Source of the DNA: an uncultured Clostridia bacterium
GTDB taxonomy: Bacteria; Bacillota; Clostridia; Oscillospirales; Ruminococcaceae
DNA: 64,000 bases
Assembly (NCBI GenBank): GCA_945829235.1
Contig: CALZUA010000014.1
Location: 23,504 to 87,503, forward strand
Reading direction: 5' to 3'
In this document: positions 24,034-33,140 of the stretch, in pieces
How positions within the stretch are numbered: the first letter of the stretch is position 1
Layout: each line of letters opens with the position of its first letter
The notes under the pieces: generated by a model
What the model saw: the letters and a program-made list of their open reading frames with translations, nothing else
What the model was told of the DNA's origin: nothing
Databases searched by the model: none
Made by a program: the position numbers and the translations under genes

Positions 24034-25656
24034 GTGATGTCAATCAACGGTCAGCTCCTTCGCGACGCGGTCATTTCGGGAGCTAATAATGTGCGAAACA
24101 AACGCGTTGAGGTGGACGAGCTTAACGTGTTCCCCGTGCCGGACGGCGACACGGGTACAAATATGTCGATGACCATCGGGAACGCAATCGGCGAGCTTTC
24201 CAACATTCCCGACGGCGCGCCTGTCGGTGAGGTGGCTAAAAAAGCGGCTTCGGCGATGCTTCGCGGTGCGCGCGGCAACTCCGGCGTTATCCTCTCGTTG
24301 CTCTTCAGAGGGCTTTCCAAGGGGCTTGCGGGCAAGTCCGAGGCAACCGCCGCCGACTTTTCTGCCGCGCTCAAGCTCGGCGTTGACGCGGCGTACAAGT
24401 CGGTTATGAAGCCGACCGAGGGAACTATCCTCACGGTTGCGCGTGAGGCTTGGGAAAATACCGCCCAAGCCGCTTCTGAAGCCACTTTAGCCGATTTCTT
24501 TGCGCTTTTTATCGATGAAGCGAAAAAGTCGCTTGAGCGCACACCCGAGTTGCTCCCCGTGCTCAAAAAAGCGGGCGTTGTGGACGCGGGCGGAATGGGG
24601 CTCATCGTAATTCTGGAGGGTATGTACAGCGTCATTTCGGGCGGCAAAATTGTCCCCGATGAATCCGAGAAAAAGCCCTCCGCCGCCGCTTCCGAAGCCG
24701 CGCAAACCGAGATGAAATACGGCTACGGCGCGGAATTTGTGGTAAAGAAGGGCGCCGGCTCGAAGGACCCGACCGCGCTCTCCGCGTACCTCGAAACCAT
24801 CGGCGACAGCATAACAATCGCTGATGATGATGATTTTATTCGCGTGAATGTTCATACAAATCACCCAGGAAAGGCGCTTGAAGAGGGGTTAAAATTCGGC
24901 AGTTTGACCAAAGTTTCTGTGGTAAATTTGTTGGAAAAGACGGAAAATTTGGTGAAAGCGTCCAAGCAAAACCGCAAATCTCCCGTTGAACCGGTGAACG
25001 AAACGGGATTTGTTGCCGTTGCCGCGGGCGCAGGTCTGCAAGCGTTGTTCAAGGACCTCGGCGCGGACAACGTTGTAAGCGGCGGGCAGACGATGAACCC
25101 GTCCACCGAGGACATTCTCGAGGCAATCGGGCAGACTCCCGCGAAAAATGTGTTCGTGTTGCCGAACAACAAGAACATTATTATGGCGGCTGAGCAGGCG
25201 GCGCGGCTTGCCGACCGCAATGTGTGCGTGCTCCAGACGCGAAATATCCCGCAGGGCATCTCCGCGATGATGAACTTTGACCCGAGCGCAGATTTCGCCA
25301 CGAACCGCGCGGCAATGACCGAGGCGTTCGACCGCGTTGGAAGCGGGCAGATAACCTACGCGGTGCGCGACTCCGAGTACGATGGTCACAAAATCAAGCA
25401 GGGTGAAATTTTGGCGATGGATAATGGCAAAATCGTGTTCACCGAGAAGAATGTTGGAAAGGCGCTCGCGAAGCTCGTAAAGCGCTTGGTAACGTCATCT
25501 TCCAGTTATGTCACCGTGATTTACGGCGCGGACGTGAGCGATGATGATGCAAGTGAGGCGTATGAACAATTGCAAAATAAGCTCGGTTCGGACGTTGAAA
25601 TTGCGCTCGTGAACGGCGGTCAACCCGTGTATTATTACATAATCTCGGTTGAATGA
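24034..25656 (+). CDS. fakA: Fatty acid kinase A-like protein (DAK2 domain, YloV)
   Basis: A 540-residue protein. The N-terminal DhaL-like ATP-binding domain (1-200) has NVFPVPDGDTGTNMSMT, with Asp residues that hold the magnesium ions, and GARGNSGVILS. The middle and C-terminal domains bind the FakB-acyl partner. In Firmicutes FakA phosphorylates fatty acids delivered by FakB (DegV) for phospholipid synthesis. A GTG at 24034 and an ATG at 24037 both fit the ribosome site GAAGGG; GTG has the better 7-base spacing. Order with yloU and recG is conserved. No fakB is in the window. Confidence 0.9.
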   Translation: MMSINGQLLRDAVISGANNVRNKRVEVDELNVFPVPDGDTGTNMSMTIGNAIGELSNIPDGAPVGEVAKKAASAMLRGARGNSGVILSLLFRGLSKGLAGKSEATAADFSAALKLGVDAAYKSVMKPTEGTILTVAREAWENTAQAASEATLADFFALFIDEAKKSLERTPELLPVLKKAGVVDAGGMGLIVILEGMYSVISGGKIVPDESEKKPSAAASEAAQTEMKYGYGAEFVVKKGAGSKDPTALSAYLETIGDSITIADDDDFIRVNVHTNHPGKALEEGLKFGSLTKVSVVNLLEKTENLVKASKQNRKSPVEPVNETGFVAVAAGAGLQALFKDLGADNVVSGGQTMNPSTEDILEAIGQTPAKNVFVLPNNKNIIMAAEQAARLADRNVCVLQTRNIPQGISAMMNFDPSADFATNRAAMTEAFDRVGSGQITYAVRDSEYDGHKIKQGEILAMDNGKIVFTEKNVGKALAKLVKRLVTSSSSYVTVIYGADVSDDDASEAYEQLQNKLGSDVEIALVNGGQPVYYYIISVE

Positions 25657-25753
25657 GATTATGTCGTTCATATTTTTGTGCAACTTGCATAAGTGCGTTT
25701 TATACAAACATTTTTGTGCAAATTGACGTGAACTTACATTGATAATAGCCAAC

Positions 25754-25776
25754 TCCCCGCGTTTTTGCGGGGAAAT
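25754..25776 (+). terminator. Hairpin between fakA and recG
   Basis: TCCCCGC-GTTTTT-GCGGGGA followed by a short AATTT. It may attenuate read-through; the T run is weak. Confidence 0.45.
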
Positions 25777-25799
25777 TTGTATGGAAAAAGTTTACACTT

Positions 25800-27809
25800 A
25801 TGGAAATTACTCTCTTAAAAGGCATTGGACAAAAGCGCGCTGAGCTTTACAAAAAGCTCGGAATTTCAACCGTTGAACAGCTCGTGCGGCTCTATCCGCG
25901 CGATTACATCGATTTCACAAATCCCGTTAAGATACGCGATTTACAGCTTGGCGAGAGTTGCGCGTTTCGGGCGAGTGTTGCCAAAAAAAGCTCGCCGTTC
26001 TCGATGTACGCGCGGACTGCGGTTTACAAGGTGCTCCTCACTGACGGCGAGGGTGAAATTACCGCTGTGTTTTTCAACACAAAGTTCGCGTTTGATAAGC
26101 TTGAATTATACAAAGAGTATTTATTTTATGGGAAAATCTCGGGCGATTTGGTGCATTTGCAGGTGAACACCCCGACCTATCTTCCCGTTAACCAAACAGG
26201 CTTGCTTCCGAAATATCCCTTAACAGCGGGACTTTCACGCGAGAGCGTTACCAAAAATATCTCGGACGCGCTGGAAATTGTGCAAATTGACGAACGGTTG
26301 CCCGAGAGGATTGTGAAAAAATACTCTCTGTATAGTGCGGACGAAGCAGTCCGAAAAATTCATTTCCCGAAATCGCGCGAGGAGTACAAAGCGGCGCGAA
26401 AACGGCTTGTTTTCGAGGAGTTGCTCTCGCTGAAGCTCGGGCTGGCGCGGCTTAAAACGCGCGGAAAATCGCTCTCGGGTGCGGTTATGACCGAGGTTTC
26501 TCTGGAAGATTTTTACAATTCTCTCCCATTTACCCCGACCAACGCGCAAATTCGTGCAATTTCAGATTGCATTGCCGATATGAAACGACTGTTCCCGATG
26601 AACCGACTTGTTCAGGGTGACGTTGGCTCGGGAAAGACTTTGGTTGCCGCCGCCGCCGCGTTTTTTGCACAAAGAAACGGCTTCCAGACAACCGTTATGG
26701 CACCAACCGAAGTACTCGCCGCACAGCACTACGAAACGTTTCGCGGGTTCTTGGAGCCGCTCGGGATACGAGTCGGGCTGTTGTCGGGAGCGCTTTCGGC
26801 TACCGAGAAAAAGAAGGTGCGCGCCGCCGCCGCTGAGGGTGAAATCGACGTGCTCATCGGCACGCAAGCGCTGATTCAACGCAGTAGCGCGATGAAGAGA
26901 CTCGGGCTTGCGATTGTCGATGAACAGCACCGTTTCGGCGTGTATCAGCGCTCGGAGCTTGCCGAAAAGGGCGCAAATCCGCACATTCTCGCGATGTCGG
27001 CAACGCCCATTCCGCGCACACTCGCGCTTATAATGTACGGCGACCTCGACGTTTCGATAATCAACGAAATGCCTCTCGGACGGCTCCCCGTCAAGACTTA
27101 CGCCGTTGACACCTCGTTTCGCAAGCGCCTTTACGCGTTCATCAAAAAACACATCGCGATGGGCTTGCAGGCGTTTATCGTCTGCCCGCTGGTTGAAGAA
27201 AACCAAGAGATGTCCGAGAAACAAAGCGCAATCGGTTACTACGAAAAACTCACGCGCGGCGAATTTGCGGGGATTCCGACGGGGTTGTTGTACGGCAAGA
27301 TGAAGCAGGCGGAAAAGGAAGCCGTGATGCGCGATTTTCACGAAAACCGGCTGAAGCTGTTGATTTCGACAACCGTCATCGAGGTCGGGATTGACGTGCC
27401 GAACGCGGCGGTTATGCTCATCGAGAACGCCGAGCAATTCGGGCTGTCGCAACTCCACCAGCTCCGCGGGCGCGTCGGGCGCGGCTCGGTGCAGAGCTAC
27501 TGCGTGCTGATGAGCGACAGCAAGACGGACTACGCGCGGGCGCGGTTTAAGGCAATGTGCGAAACGACCGATGGGTACAAAATTGCGGACGCGGATTTGG
27601 CTTTGCGTGGCCCCGGCAACTTTTTTGGCAAGGAACAACACGGGTTGCCGCCGATGAAGGTTGCTGATTTGGCGGACGATGCGGACGTTTTGGAGGAAGT
27701 TGAGGCGCTCGCGGACGAGATTTTGGCGGAGGACCCGCTGTTGGCACTCCCCGAGAACAAGGGCTTGCGGGAAGCCGTGGACGAGCTTTTTGCGGCGGGA
27801 AGTCTTTGA
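25800..27809 (+). CDS. recG: ATP-dependent DNA helicase RecG
   Basis: A 669-residue helicase that reverses stalled replication forks and branch-migrates Holliday junctions. The N-terminal wedge (OB-fold) domain covers about 50-150. The helicase core has Walker A GDVGSGKT, the DEQH box (IVDEQHRFG), ATPIPRT, and in the second RecA fold VEVGIDVPNA and QLRGRVGRG. Length is normal. It follows fakA with a 143-base gap containing the TTGTGCAA-N-TTGCATAA near palindrome and a hairpin. A terminator follows at 27876. Confidence 0.96.
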   Translation: MEITLLKGIGQKRAELYKKLGISTVEQLVRLYPRDYIDFTNPVKIRDLQLGESCAFRASVAKKSSPFSMYARTAVYKVLLTDGEGEITAVFFNTKFAFDKLELYKEYLFYGKISGDLVHLQVNTPTYLPVNQTGLLPKYPLTAGLSRESVTKNISDALEIVQIDERLPERIVKKYSLYSADEAVRKIHFPKSREEYKAARKRLVFEELLSLKLGLARLKTRGKSLSGAVMTEVSLEDFYNSLPFTPTNAQIRAISDCIADMKRLFPMNRLVQGDVGSGKTLVAAAAAFFAQRNGFQTTVMAPTEVLAAQHYETFRGFLEPLGIRVGLLSGALSATEKKKVRAAAAEGEIDVLIGTQALIQRSSAMKRLGLAIVDEQHRFGVYQRSELAEKGANPHILAMSATPIPRTLALIMYGDLDVSIINEMPLGRLPVKTYAVDTSFRKRLYAFIKKHIAMGLQAFIVCPLVEENQEMSEKQSAIGYYEKLTRGEFAGIPTGLLYGKMKQAEKEAVMRDFHENRLKLLISTTVIEVGIDVPNAAVMLIENAEQFGLSQLHQLRGRVGRGSVQSYCVLMSDSKTDYARARFKAMCETTDGYKIADADLALRGPGNFFGKEQHGLPPMKVADLADDADVLEEVEALADEILAEDPLLALPENKGLREAVDELFAAGSL

Positions 27810-27875
27810 CAGAGCGCGTTATAAAGCGCCGCGTTGCCCGAAATTGTTACATATACATATTTAAATATATCAATT

Positions 27876-27903
27876 AAGCAGTGCCTGACAGCACTGCTTT
27901 TTT
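27876..27903 (+). terminator. Terminator of recG
   Basis: AGCAGTGC-CTGACA-GCACTGCT perfect hairpin followed by TTTTTTA. Confidence 0.9.
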
Positions 27904-27955
27904 ATCTCTCGATAACAGCCGTTGAGTTAATTTCGGGGTTGGTCCGTGAATTTCA

Positions 27956-28060
27956 CGAACCGCGCTCAGCGGGAGTGTATAATAAAATCGCGAGGTAGCG
28001 AACCGCGCTCGGCGGGAGTGTATAATAAAATCGCGAGGTAGCGAACCGCGCTCGCCTTGC
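27956..28060. repeat. 43-bp tandem repeat carrying TATAAT-like boxes
   Basis: Units begin at 27956, 27999 and 28042 (the last partial). Each reads CGAACCGCGCTC, then GGCGGGAGTGTATAATAAAA, then TCGCGAGGTAG. Each complete unit has TATAAT on the plus strand. The rest of the recG-arylsulfotransferase gap (28061-28205) shows only another TTTCACGAACC and no gene. Confidence 0.85.
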
Positions 28061-28205
28061 AGATTTATTGCACACCTTGAAATGAGCAAAAGTCCTTGAT
28101 TTTCACGAACCACACCCGTCTGATGATACATTAACGGCGTGCAGGTGCGGCGAGTTGACCGAGCCGCGTGAGCTTCAGCAGTGTCGTTGACATTGCACTT
28201 TCTGT

Positions 28206-28236
28206 GAAAAAACCCCCAAAGTTCAGCTTGGGGGGC
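28206..28236 (-). terminator. Terminator of the ABC transporter/arylsulfotransferase operon
   Basis: On the minus strand CCCCCAAG...CTTTGGGGG hairpin (CTGAA loop) followed by TTTTTT, 14 bases after the last stop. Confidence 0.88.
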
Positions 28237-28250
28237 ATTGTTATTCACGT

Positions 28251-29738
28251 CTAAATCTCGTTCTTCTTAATCGATGCCACGCAAAAATCCAGTCGCTCGT
28301 CCTCGTCCTTCTTTTTGCTTGCCATACCCGTTATAACGCGCGCGTTCGGGTCAACACCGTCAACTGTGGTTATCTCGCCGACACCCGCACCGACAGGCGC
28401 TCCCGGAACTCTGAACGTTGCCGCGTCAATCGGCTCAATGCTTTCCTCAACGGGCTTCGCGAGTTGCGGAATCCAATCGTACGGCATACGGTACGCGCGG
28501 TAAATCATATTGTTGGTGAACTTGCCGAACATATTGTTGAAATACGGGTTGATGTACTCCCACACAATTTCGTGCTCGGGCGTAACCTCAAGCAAATGCC
28601 CGTCACTGCCCTCGGTTATCAGCGTGTTTCCGTTGGGCAAGCGTTGCGCGGAGCTGATGTACGAGCTGTAAAACTTTGACGCGTCCGTGAACAAGAAGCA
28701 ACCGTGCTCAAGCGGCGTGTATTGCCACGTTATTTCAAGCGTAACCGGATTGAACTGCAAAACTCTTGAATAATCGCGGTGCGCGTTGTTGTTACCGGTA
28801 GGAGAAGCGGGGTTCGGCACACCGTAGCCGCCCTCGCCGCCGTTGTCGTACACCAACAAGTCACCCTCACCCGGCAACCCTTTCGGTATCATATGCAGGT
28901 GATGCTGACCGATAATCCAGCCGAGCTTGCGGGTAGCCTCGTTCTCGTTGAAATCGGGTCCCAAGCGCCACACAATCTTGCCGGTGCTTTTCTCAATGAT
29001 AGCGAGAATGTTAGAGTTTCGCGCGTCGAAAATTATATTGTCGGGGTGAAAACGCGTGTCGCCTGCGTCATACCACTTGTTTTCACCGAGCGTTGCGAAG
29101 TTGTTGACGTGCATCCAGTCGCCGCCCGCTTCACCGTGCAGACCGGGGTTTCTGAACAGCACGTTTTTCGCCGCCTCGTCAAAGCCGAGTTCATCGAAAT
29201 GGTCGCTTGCGCGCCAGCTCCAAACGATGTTTCCGTCCCAGTCAACCTCGATTATCTTGTCGTCAATCAGCCGTTTGTCCGAGATATTGTGGTTATAGAG
29301 GTTCTCGTGGGTGAGAATGAGCGTGTTGCCGCTTGATGTTTTCGGTTCACCGTTGGGATAATAGTAGCCGACAGTCGAGCCCTCGCGCTGAAAATCGTGG
29401 TGTTGACGAGCCATATAAACGGGATTTTCGGGGTCATCGGCAACCAACTCGGTCTTGTCGAATTTCCACACAATATGCCCGTCCCAGTCCACCTGAACAA
29501 GGTCAACTTGGTCTTGATAAGCATTTTTTCCGGTACGCGCGGCGGTTGTTCCCATAACGTAACCGCCGGGCAAAATCTTGTTCGGGAAACCGCCAAGCCC
29601 TGCCCAGAGCTTAACCTCGTTTCCTCTCATATCAATCAACAGCGCGCCCTTTGATGACGGGAAAATCGTGTAGCCGCTGTACGCCTTTTCCTTATTGTAA
29701 CGCAAAGTACCCGTTGGGAAAATTGTTGGATAACCCAT
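28251..29738 (-). CDS. Arylsulfotransferase (ASST) family protein
   Basis: A 495-residue beta-propeller protein. The family signature is clear: GGDWMHVNNFATLGENKW, DNIIFDARNSNILAIIEK, TGKIVWRLGPDFN, GQHHLHMIPKGLPG and LPNGNTLITEG. ASST enzymes move sulfate from one phenolic ester to another through a sulfo-histidine. His residues in RQHHDF, DWMH and GQHHLH are candidates for the active site. No signal peptide is seen, unlike periplasmic AssT, so it may be cytoplasmic. It is the last gene, 12 bases after a sulfonate/nitrate-type binding-protein gene. The context therefore suggests release of sulfur from an imported organosulfate or sulfonate, but the substrate is not known. Confidence 0.8.
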   Translation of the reverse strand: MGYPTIFPTGTLRYNKEKAYSGYTIFPSSKGALLIDMRGNEVKLWAGLGGFPNKILPGGYVMGTTAARTGKNAYQDQVDLVQVDWDGHIVWKFDKTELVADDPENPVYMARQHHDFQREGSTVGYYYPNGEPKTSSGNTLILTHENLYNHNISDKRLIDDKIIEVDWDGNIVWSWRASDHFDELGFDEAAKNVLFRNPGLHGEAGGDWMHVNNFATLGENKWYDAGDTRFHPDNIIFDARNSNILAIIEKSTGKIVWRLGPDFNENEATRKLGWIIGQHHLHMIPKGLPGEGDLLVYDNGGEGGYGVPNPASPTGNNNAHRDYSRVLQFNPVTLEITWQYTPLEHGCFLFTDASKFYSSYISSAQRLPNGNTLITEGSDGHLLEVTPEHEIVWEYINPYFNNMFGKFTNNMIYRAYRMPYDWIPQLAKPVEESIEPIDAATFRVPGAPVGAGVGEITTVDGVDPNARVITGMASKKKDEDERLDFCVASIKKNEI

Positions 29739-29750
29739 TTTTTGTCCTCC

Positions 29751-30779
29751 TTAATTGTACGCGGTCAAAAGCCTTGCCGTTACCCGCTCGGGGAAGGCAA
29801 CCTTAGCCGCTTTATCATTATAGAATTGCCGGATATTGTAATCCTCGGGGAACTTGCCGTTCGCGAACGCCCAGTCCTTCACGCTTGAAAGGTGCGCGGC
29901 GGCTTCCTCGGAAAGCCCGAATTTAATGGTGAGCTGAGTCCAGTTGCTCTTGAAATCCTCGGCTTCTATGCCAAATCTTGCGGCAATTTTCTCGGCTGAT
30001 TCATCGAGATGGCTGTTGATATAGGCAACGCTCTCGTCAAGTGCCTTGATGTAATTCGCGAGCAACTCGCTGTTTTTCTCGGCAAAATCCTTGGTTGTGA
30101 TAAGGTAACTGCTCACGTCAATCCCGATGTCCTTCGGCGAGGCAACCAGCTTCCAGCCTTGTTCTTCGTAACGCTTGCCCTGCGCACCCGTTGCAACAAC
30201 CGCCGATGCGTCACCGTTTTTCGCGAGTGCAAGTGAGGTCATATTCGAGTCAGTCTGAACAACCTTTTGCTTGGAGATATCCAACCCAAGATAGGTCTGA
30301 GCCTGCCAGTTGAAATATTCGATAACCGTGCCGATTTGCGTAATCCAACCCTCGCTGTCGTTGAGCGCTTTGAGGTTATCCGCATACTTTGGTGCAACGT
30401 ACAACCCGCCGTTTGTGGACACACCCGAAGCAAGGTCTGAGAAAATCACCAAGGTGTTCGCGTGGAGCGTGTTTCCGAAGCGGTTGACGGCGGCAAAATC
30501 CGCGAGAATACCCGTATCCGCTGTACCGGTGACGATGGAGTCAACGGTGTTGATGCCCGCGACAAACTCGGTTGTCTGCACGTCAATGCCGTACTTCTTG
30601 AAAATGCCCTGTTCTATGCCGATATAGTCGGCGTACTGGTCGGGCTGTCCTGTCATATTGGCAACCCGAAGCGTCTTCAGCTCGCCGTTTCCCGTGGGTG
30701 CGGCGCTGTTCGAGCAAGCGGCAAGCGCTGTTGTCGATAAAGCCAGAATTGCCGATAAAATAATTTTCTTGATATTCAT
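29751..30779 (-). CDS. ABC transporter substrate-binding lipoprotein (SsuA/NMT1 type)
   Basis: A 342-residue lipoprotein: signal peptide IILSAILALSTTALAAC with the lipobox Cys, then a two-lobed NMT1/SsuA fold (LRVANMTGQPDQYADYIGIEQGIFKKYGID starts the first lobe in two parts). Such proteins bind sulfonates, taurine, nitrate or thiamine precursors. The ATG at 30779 follows AGAGGT. Its place next to an arylsulfotransferase and upstream of a sulfur-assimilation region favours an organosulfur ligand. Confidence 0.88.
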   Translation of the reverse strand: MNIKKIILSAILALSTTALAACSNSAAPTGNGELKTLRVANMTGQPDQYADYIGIEQGIFKKYGIDVQTTEFVAGINTVDSIVTGTADTGILADFAAVNRFGNTLHANTLVIFSDLASGVSTNGGLYVAPKYADNLKALNDSEGWITQIGTVIEYFNWQAQTYLGLDISKQKVVQTDSNMTSLALAKNGDASAVVATGAQGKRYEEQGWKLVASPKDIGIDVSSYLITTKDFAEKNSELLANYIKALDESVAYINSHLDESAEKIAARFGIEAEDFKSNWTQLTIKFGLSEEAAAHLSSVKDWAFANGKFPEDYNIRQFYNDKAAKVAFPERVTARLLTAYN

Positions 30780-30848
30780 AATTGTTACCTCTTTCATTTA
30801 TTTTGTATTGCGAGAGAACCCGCGAAGCGTTTGTTGAAGCCGTTTCGC

Positions 30849-30940
30849 GCTGACGATTACCGCACTCGTTATCGATTACCGCGCCCGATACCGAGAACCG
30901 CGCCGGTTATCGAGAACCGCGCGAAGCGTTGCCCGAAACG
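30849..30940. repeat. 19-bp-period tract in the ABC operon
   Basis: Successive 19-base units: one near 30849 with GACGATTACCGC, then GTTATCGATTACCGCGCCC (30868), GATACCGAGAACCGCGCCG (30887) and GTTATCGAGAACCGCGCGA (30906). It sits between the permease stop and the binding-protein start and should be transcribed. Confidence 0.8.
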
Positions 30941-31720
30941 TCACTTTACTCCGAAATGCTTGAGCTTGTGTTTGCCGATGAAAAGCAAAATTCTGTCCAT
31001 CGCAAAGCCGATGACCGCGAGCGTGACAATGCCCGCGAACGCCCAGCCTGTCTTGTAGTACAGCTTTGAGCTGTTGATGAGGTAGCCCAAGCCGTCGCTT
31101 CCGACAAGCATTTCCGCCGCCACAACGCAGGTTATCGATGAGCCAAGTCCGAGCCGCACACCCGTGAAGATGTTTGACACCGCGGACGGCACGACAACCG
31201 TGAAAAACACGCGGATTTTCTTCGCGCCCATGCACGAAGCCGCTTCTGTGAGCGAGCGGTCAACCGAGGCTACACCCGCTATCGTGTTGACGAAAATCGG
31301 GAAAAACGCCGCGTAAAATATCAGCGCAACCTTCGATTGGTCACCCACGCCAAACCACATAAGAAACAGCGTTGTGAGAGCAACTGCGGGTACAAAGCGG
31401 AAAAAGTTCAGGATAGGTTCAACAAGCCAGCGCACGGGCTTGAAGTTGCCGACAAGCAACCCGAGCGGTACGCCGACAGCCGCCGCCAACAACCAACCTT
31501 TGAAAATCCTCCCAAAGCTTGCGAGAATGTCCTGCCAAAGCACGCCGCTTTCAACAAGCGTGCCCATACTCGAAACGGTTTCGGGCGGGCTTGGGAGAAA
31601 GTACTCGTCGTATGCGAGCGAGCCGAGCCACCAGATGCCGATGATGATTATCCACGACAACACGCCGCTTTTCAAAATCCTCCGCACGATATCGCGAGGA
31701 GTTGTTTTCTTCTTGTTCAT
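30941..31720 (-). CDS. ABC transporter permease (SsuC type)
   Basis: A 259-residue BPD_transp_1 permease with six membrane helices. The EAA loop facing the ATPase reads EAASCMGAKKIRVFFTVVVP. Typical of SsuC/TauC permeases: WWLGSLAYDEYFLPSP and GLGYLI. The ATG at 31720 follows GAGGAGG; the ATPase stop is 10 bases upstream. Transports the ligand of the linked binding protein. Confidence 0.9.
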   Translation of the reverse strand: MNKKKTTPRDIVRRILKSGVLSWIIIIGIWWLGSLAYDEYFLPSPPETVSSMGTLVESGVLWQDILASFGRIFKGWLLAAAVGVPLGLLVGNFKPVRWLVEPILNFFRFVPAVALTTLFLMWFGVGDQSKVALIFYAAFFPIFVNTIAGVASVDRSLTEAASCMGAKKIRVFFTVVVPSAVSNIFTGVRLGLGSSITCVVAAEMLVGSDGLGYLINSSKLYYKTGWAFAGIVTLAVIGFAMDRILLFIGKHKLKHFGVK

Positions 31721-31730
31721 AGTTTCCTCC

Positions 31731-32798
31731 TCAGATGTAGTAGACATCGCTTGCGTCAAGACCTTTGTTCAAGAGGATTGCGGTTTCGTTGCCGCTTATC
31801 GTGTACAGCTTCTTGATGAGCACCTTAACCTTGTCGCCGCGTTTCAGGCGGGGCGCGTTGAGGTCGTACCTGCCGGTGAGCGTCTGCCCGTCAATCTTCA
31901 CAAGCACCTCAAAAACGTTCCCGCGGAACAGGATTTCCTCGACAACACCGTCCTCCATCGAGCTTTCGTACTGGTGGAAGCCGTTGTCCTCGAACTTGTT
32001 TATCTCGATGAACTCAGGGCGGATAACCGCGGTTTTTGACGCTTCGGACTGAGTGAAGCCCTTGAGCGAGCCGTAGTTCTCGATTACAGCGGATTGCCCG
32101 ATAAACTGCGCTACAAACGGTGTTTTCGGGTTAAGGTAGATTTCAACGGGGTTGCCGACTTGTTCAACCTTGCCGTTGTTGGTGATGATAATCTCATCGG
32201 CAACCTCAACCGCTTCATCTTGGTCGTGAGTGACGAAAATGCTGGTGATGCCAACCTTGTCGATTGTTTCGCGAAGCCAACCGCGAAGCTCCTTACGCAC
32301 CTTTGCGTCAATTGCCGCGAACGGCTCGTCGAGGAGGAGAAGCTCGGGTTGCGGCGCGAGGGCTCTTGCGAGGGCAATGCGCTGTCGTTGACCGCCGCTG
32401 AGTTGGTCGGGGTAGCGTTTTTCAAGCCCCGGCAAGCCGACAAGCTCGAGCAACTCGGCAACACGGTTTTTGATGAACGCCTTGTCCTTTTTCTGCACCT
32501 TCAGACCGTAGGCGATGTTGTCGAACACCGTTTTAAACGGGAACAACGCGTAATTCTGGAACACGAAGCCGATGCCTCTTTCGTTCACGGGCAAGCTGTT
32601 GACGTTTTTGCCGTCAATGAAGATATCGCCGCTGTCCTGCTTTTCAAGCCCCGCGAGAATGCGGAGGATTGTGGTTTTGCCGCTTCCGCTCGGTCCGAGC
32701 AGACCGATGAGCTTGCCTTTTTCGATGCCAAAGCTCACGTTGTCGCTTGCTTTGAAATCGCCGAAGGTCTTGTCTATGTTTTTTAACTCGATGTACAT
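31731..32798 (-). CDS. ABC transporter ATPase with TOBE domain
   Basis: A 355-residue ATPase, first gene of the operon. Walker A GPSGSGKTT, Q loop FQNYALFPF, signature LSGGQRQR, Walker B LLLLDEPFAA, switch His VTHDQDEAVE. Residues 240-355 form a TOBE-like regulatory domain, as in CysA and MalK-type importers, which is longer than a plain SsuB. It energises the permease encoded downstream. Confidence 0.92.
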   Translation of the reverse strand: MYIELKNIDKTFGDFKASDNVSFGIEKGKLIGLLGPSGSGKTTILRILAGLEKQDSGDIFIDGKNVNSLPVNERGIGFVFQNYALFPFKTVFDNIAYGLKVQKKDKAFIKNRVAELLELVGLPGLEKRYPDQLSGGQRQRIALARALAPQPELLLLDEPFAAIDAKVRKELRGWLRETIDKVGITSIFVTHDQDEAVEVADEIIITNNGKVEQVGNPVEIYLNPKTPFVAQFIGQSAVIENYGSLKGFTQSEASKTAVIRPEFIEINKFEDNGFHQYESSMEDGVVEEILFRGNVFEVLVKIDGQTLTGRYDLNAPRLKRGDKVKVLIKKLYTISGNETAILLNKGLDASDVYYI

Positions 32799-32925
32799 AT
32801 TATTAACTCCATTGTCCGACTATTAAAATTCCGTTCAACATCGACCGCTCGGACACATTCGGAGCATACGAAAAATTCGTTTGCTTTTCATAAATGTTTG
32901 TTCCTTTGCTGAATTTCTCATATAT

Positions 32926-32941
32926 TTCCTATATGTTTAGT
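32926..32941 (-). promoter_or_regulatory. Candidate operator at the ABC operon start
   Basis: On the minus strand ACTAAACATATAGGAA, at the predicted transcription start. It overlaps the palindrome CATATA-TTTCC-TATATG (32919-32935). The divergent thioredoxin promoter carries ACTATGCATATAGGAA at nearly the same relative place. Confidence 0.5.
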
Positions 32942-32949
32942 GTGCTATG

Positions 32950-32978
32950 ATTATACAATTTTTCCCGAGAAATGTCAA
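32950..32978 (-). promoter_or_regulatory. Sigma-A promoter of the ABC operon
   Basis: On the minus strand TTGACA (32973-32978), 17 bases, TATAAT (32950-32955). The leader to the ATG at 32798 is about 145 bases, and nothing gene-like is seen in it. Confidence 0.85.
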
Positions 32979-33099
32979 GAGTATTTTGGAAACTTTGGCG
33001 ATTTTTACACATTTATCAAAAATCACTATAAACTTGTGTACATATTTGCCATATCTGATTAGTAGGATATGCCAATTTGCAAAAAATTCTCGAAAAAGC

Positions 33100-33128
33100 T
33101 TGACAAATGCGCCAAAATGGGATATAAT
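33100..33128 (+). promoter_or_regulatory. Sigma-A promoter of the first thioredoxin
   Basis: TTGACA (33100-33105), 17 bases, TATAAT (33123-33128), divergent from the ABC operon promoter. Confidence 0.87.
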
Positions 33129-33140
33129 GTCTACAAAACT

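Noticed and set aside
27956..28060. Short CRISPR array (43-bp repeats; also the 19-bp tracts)
   Set aside because: Units are contiguous without spacers and no cas genes are present.
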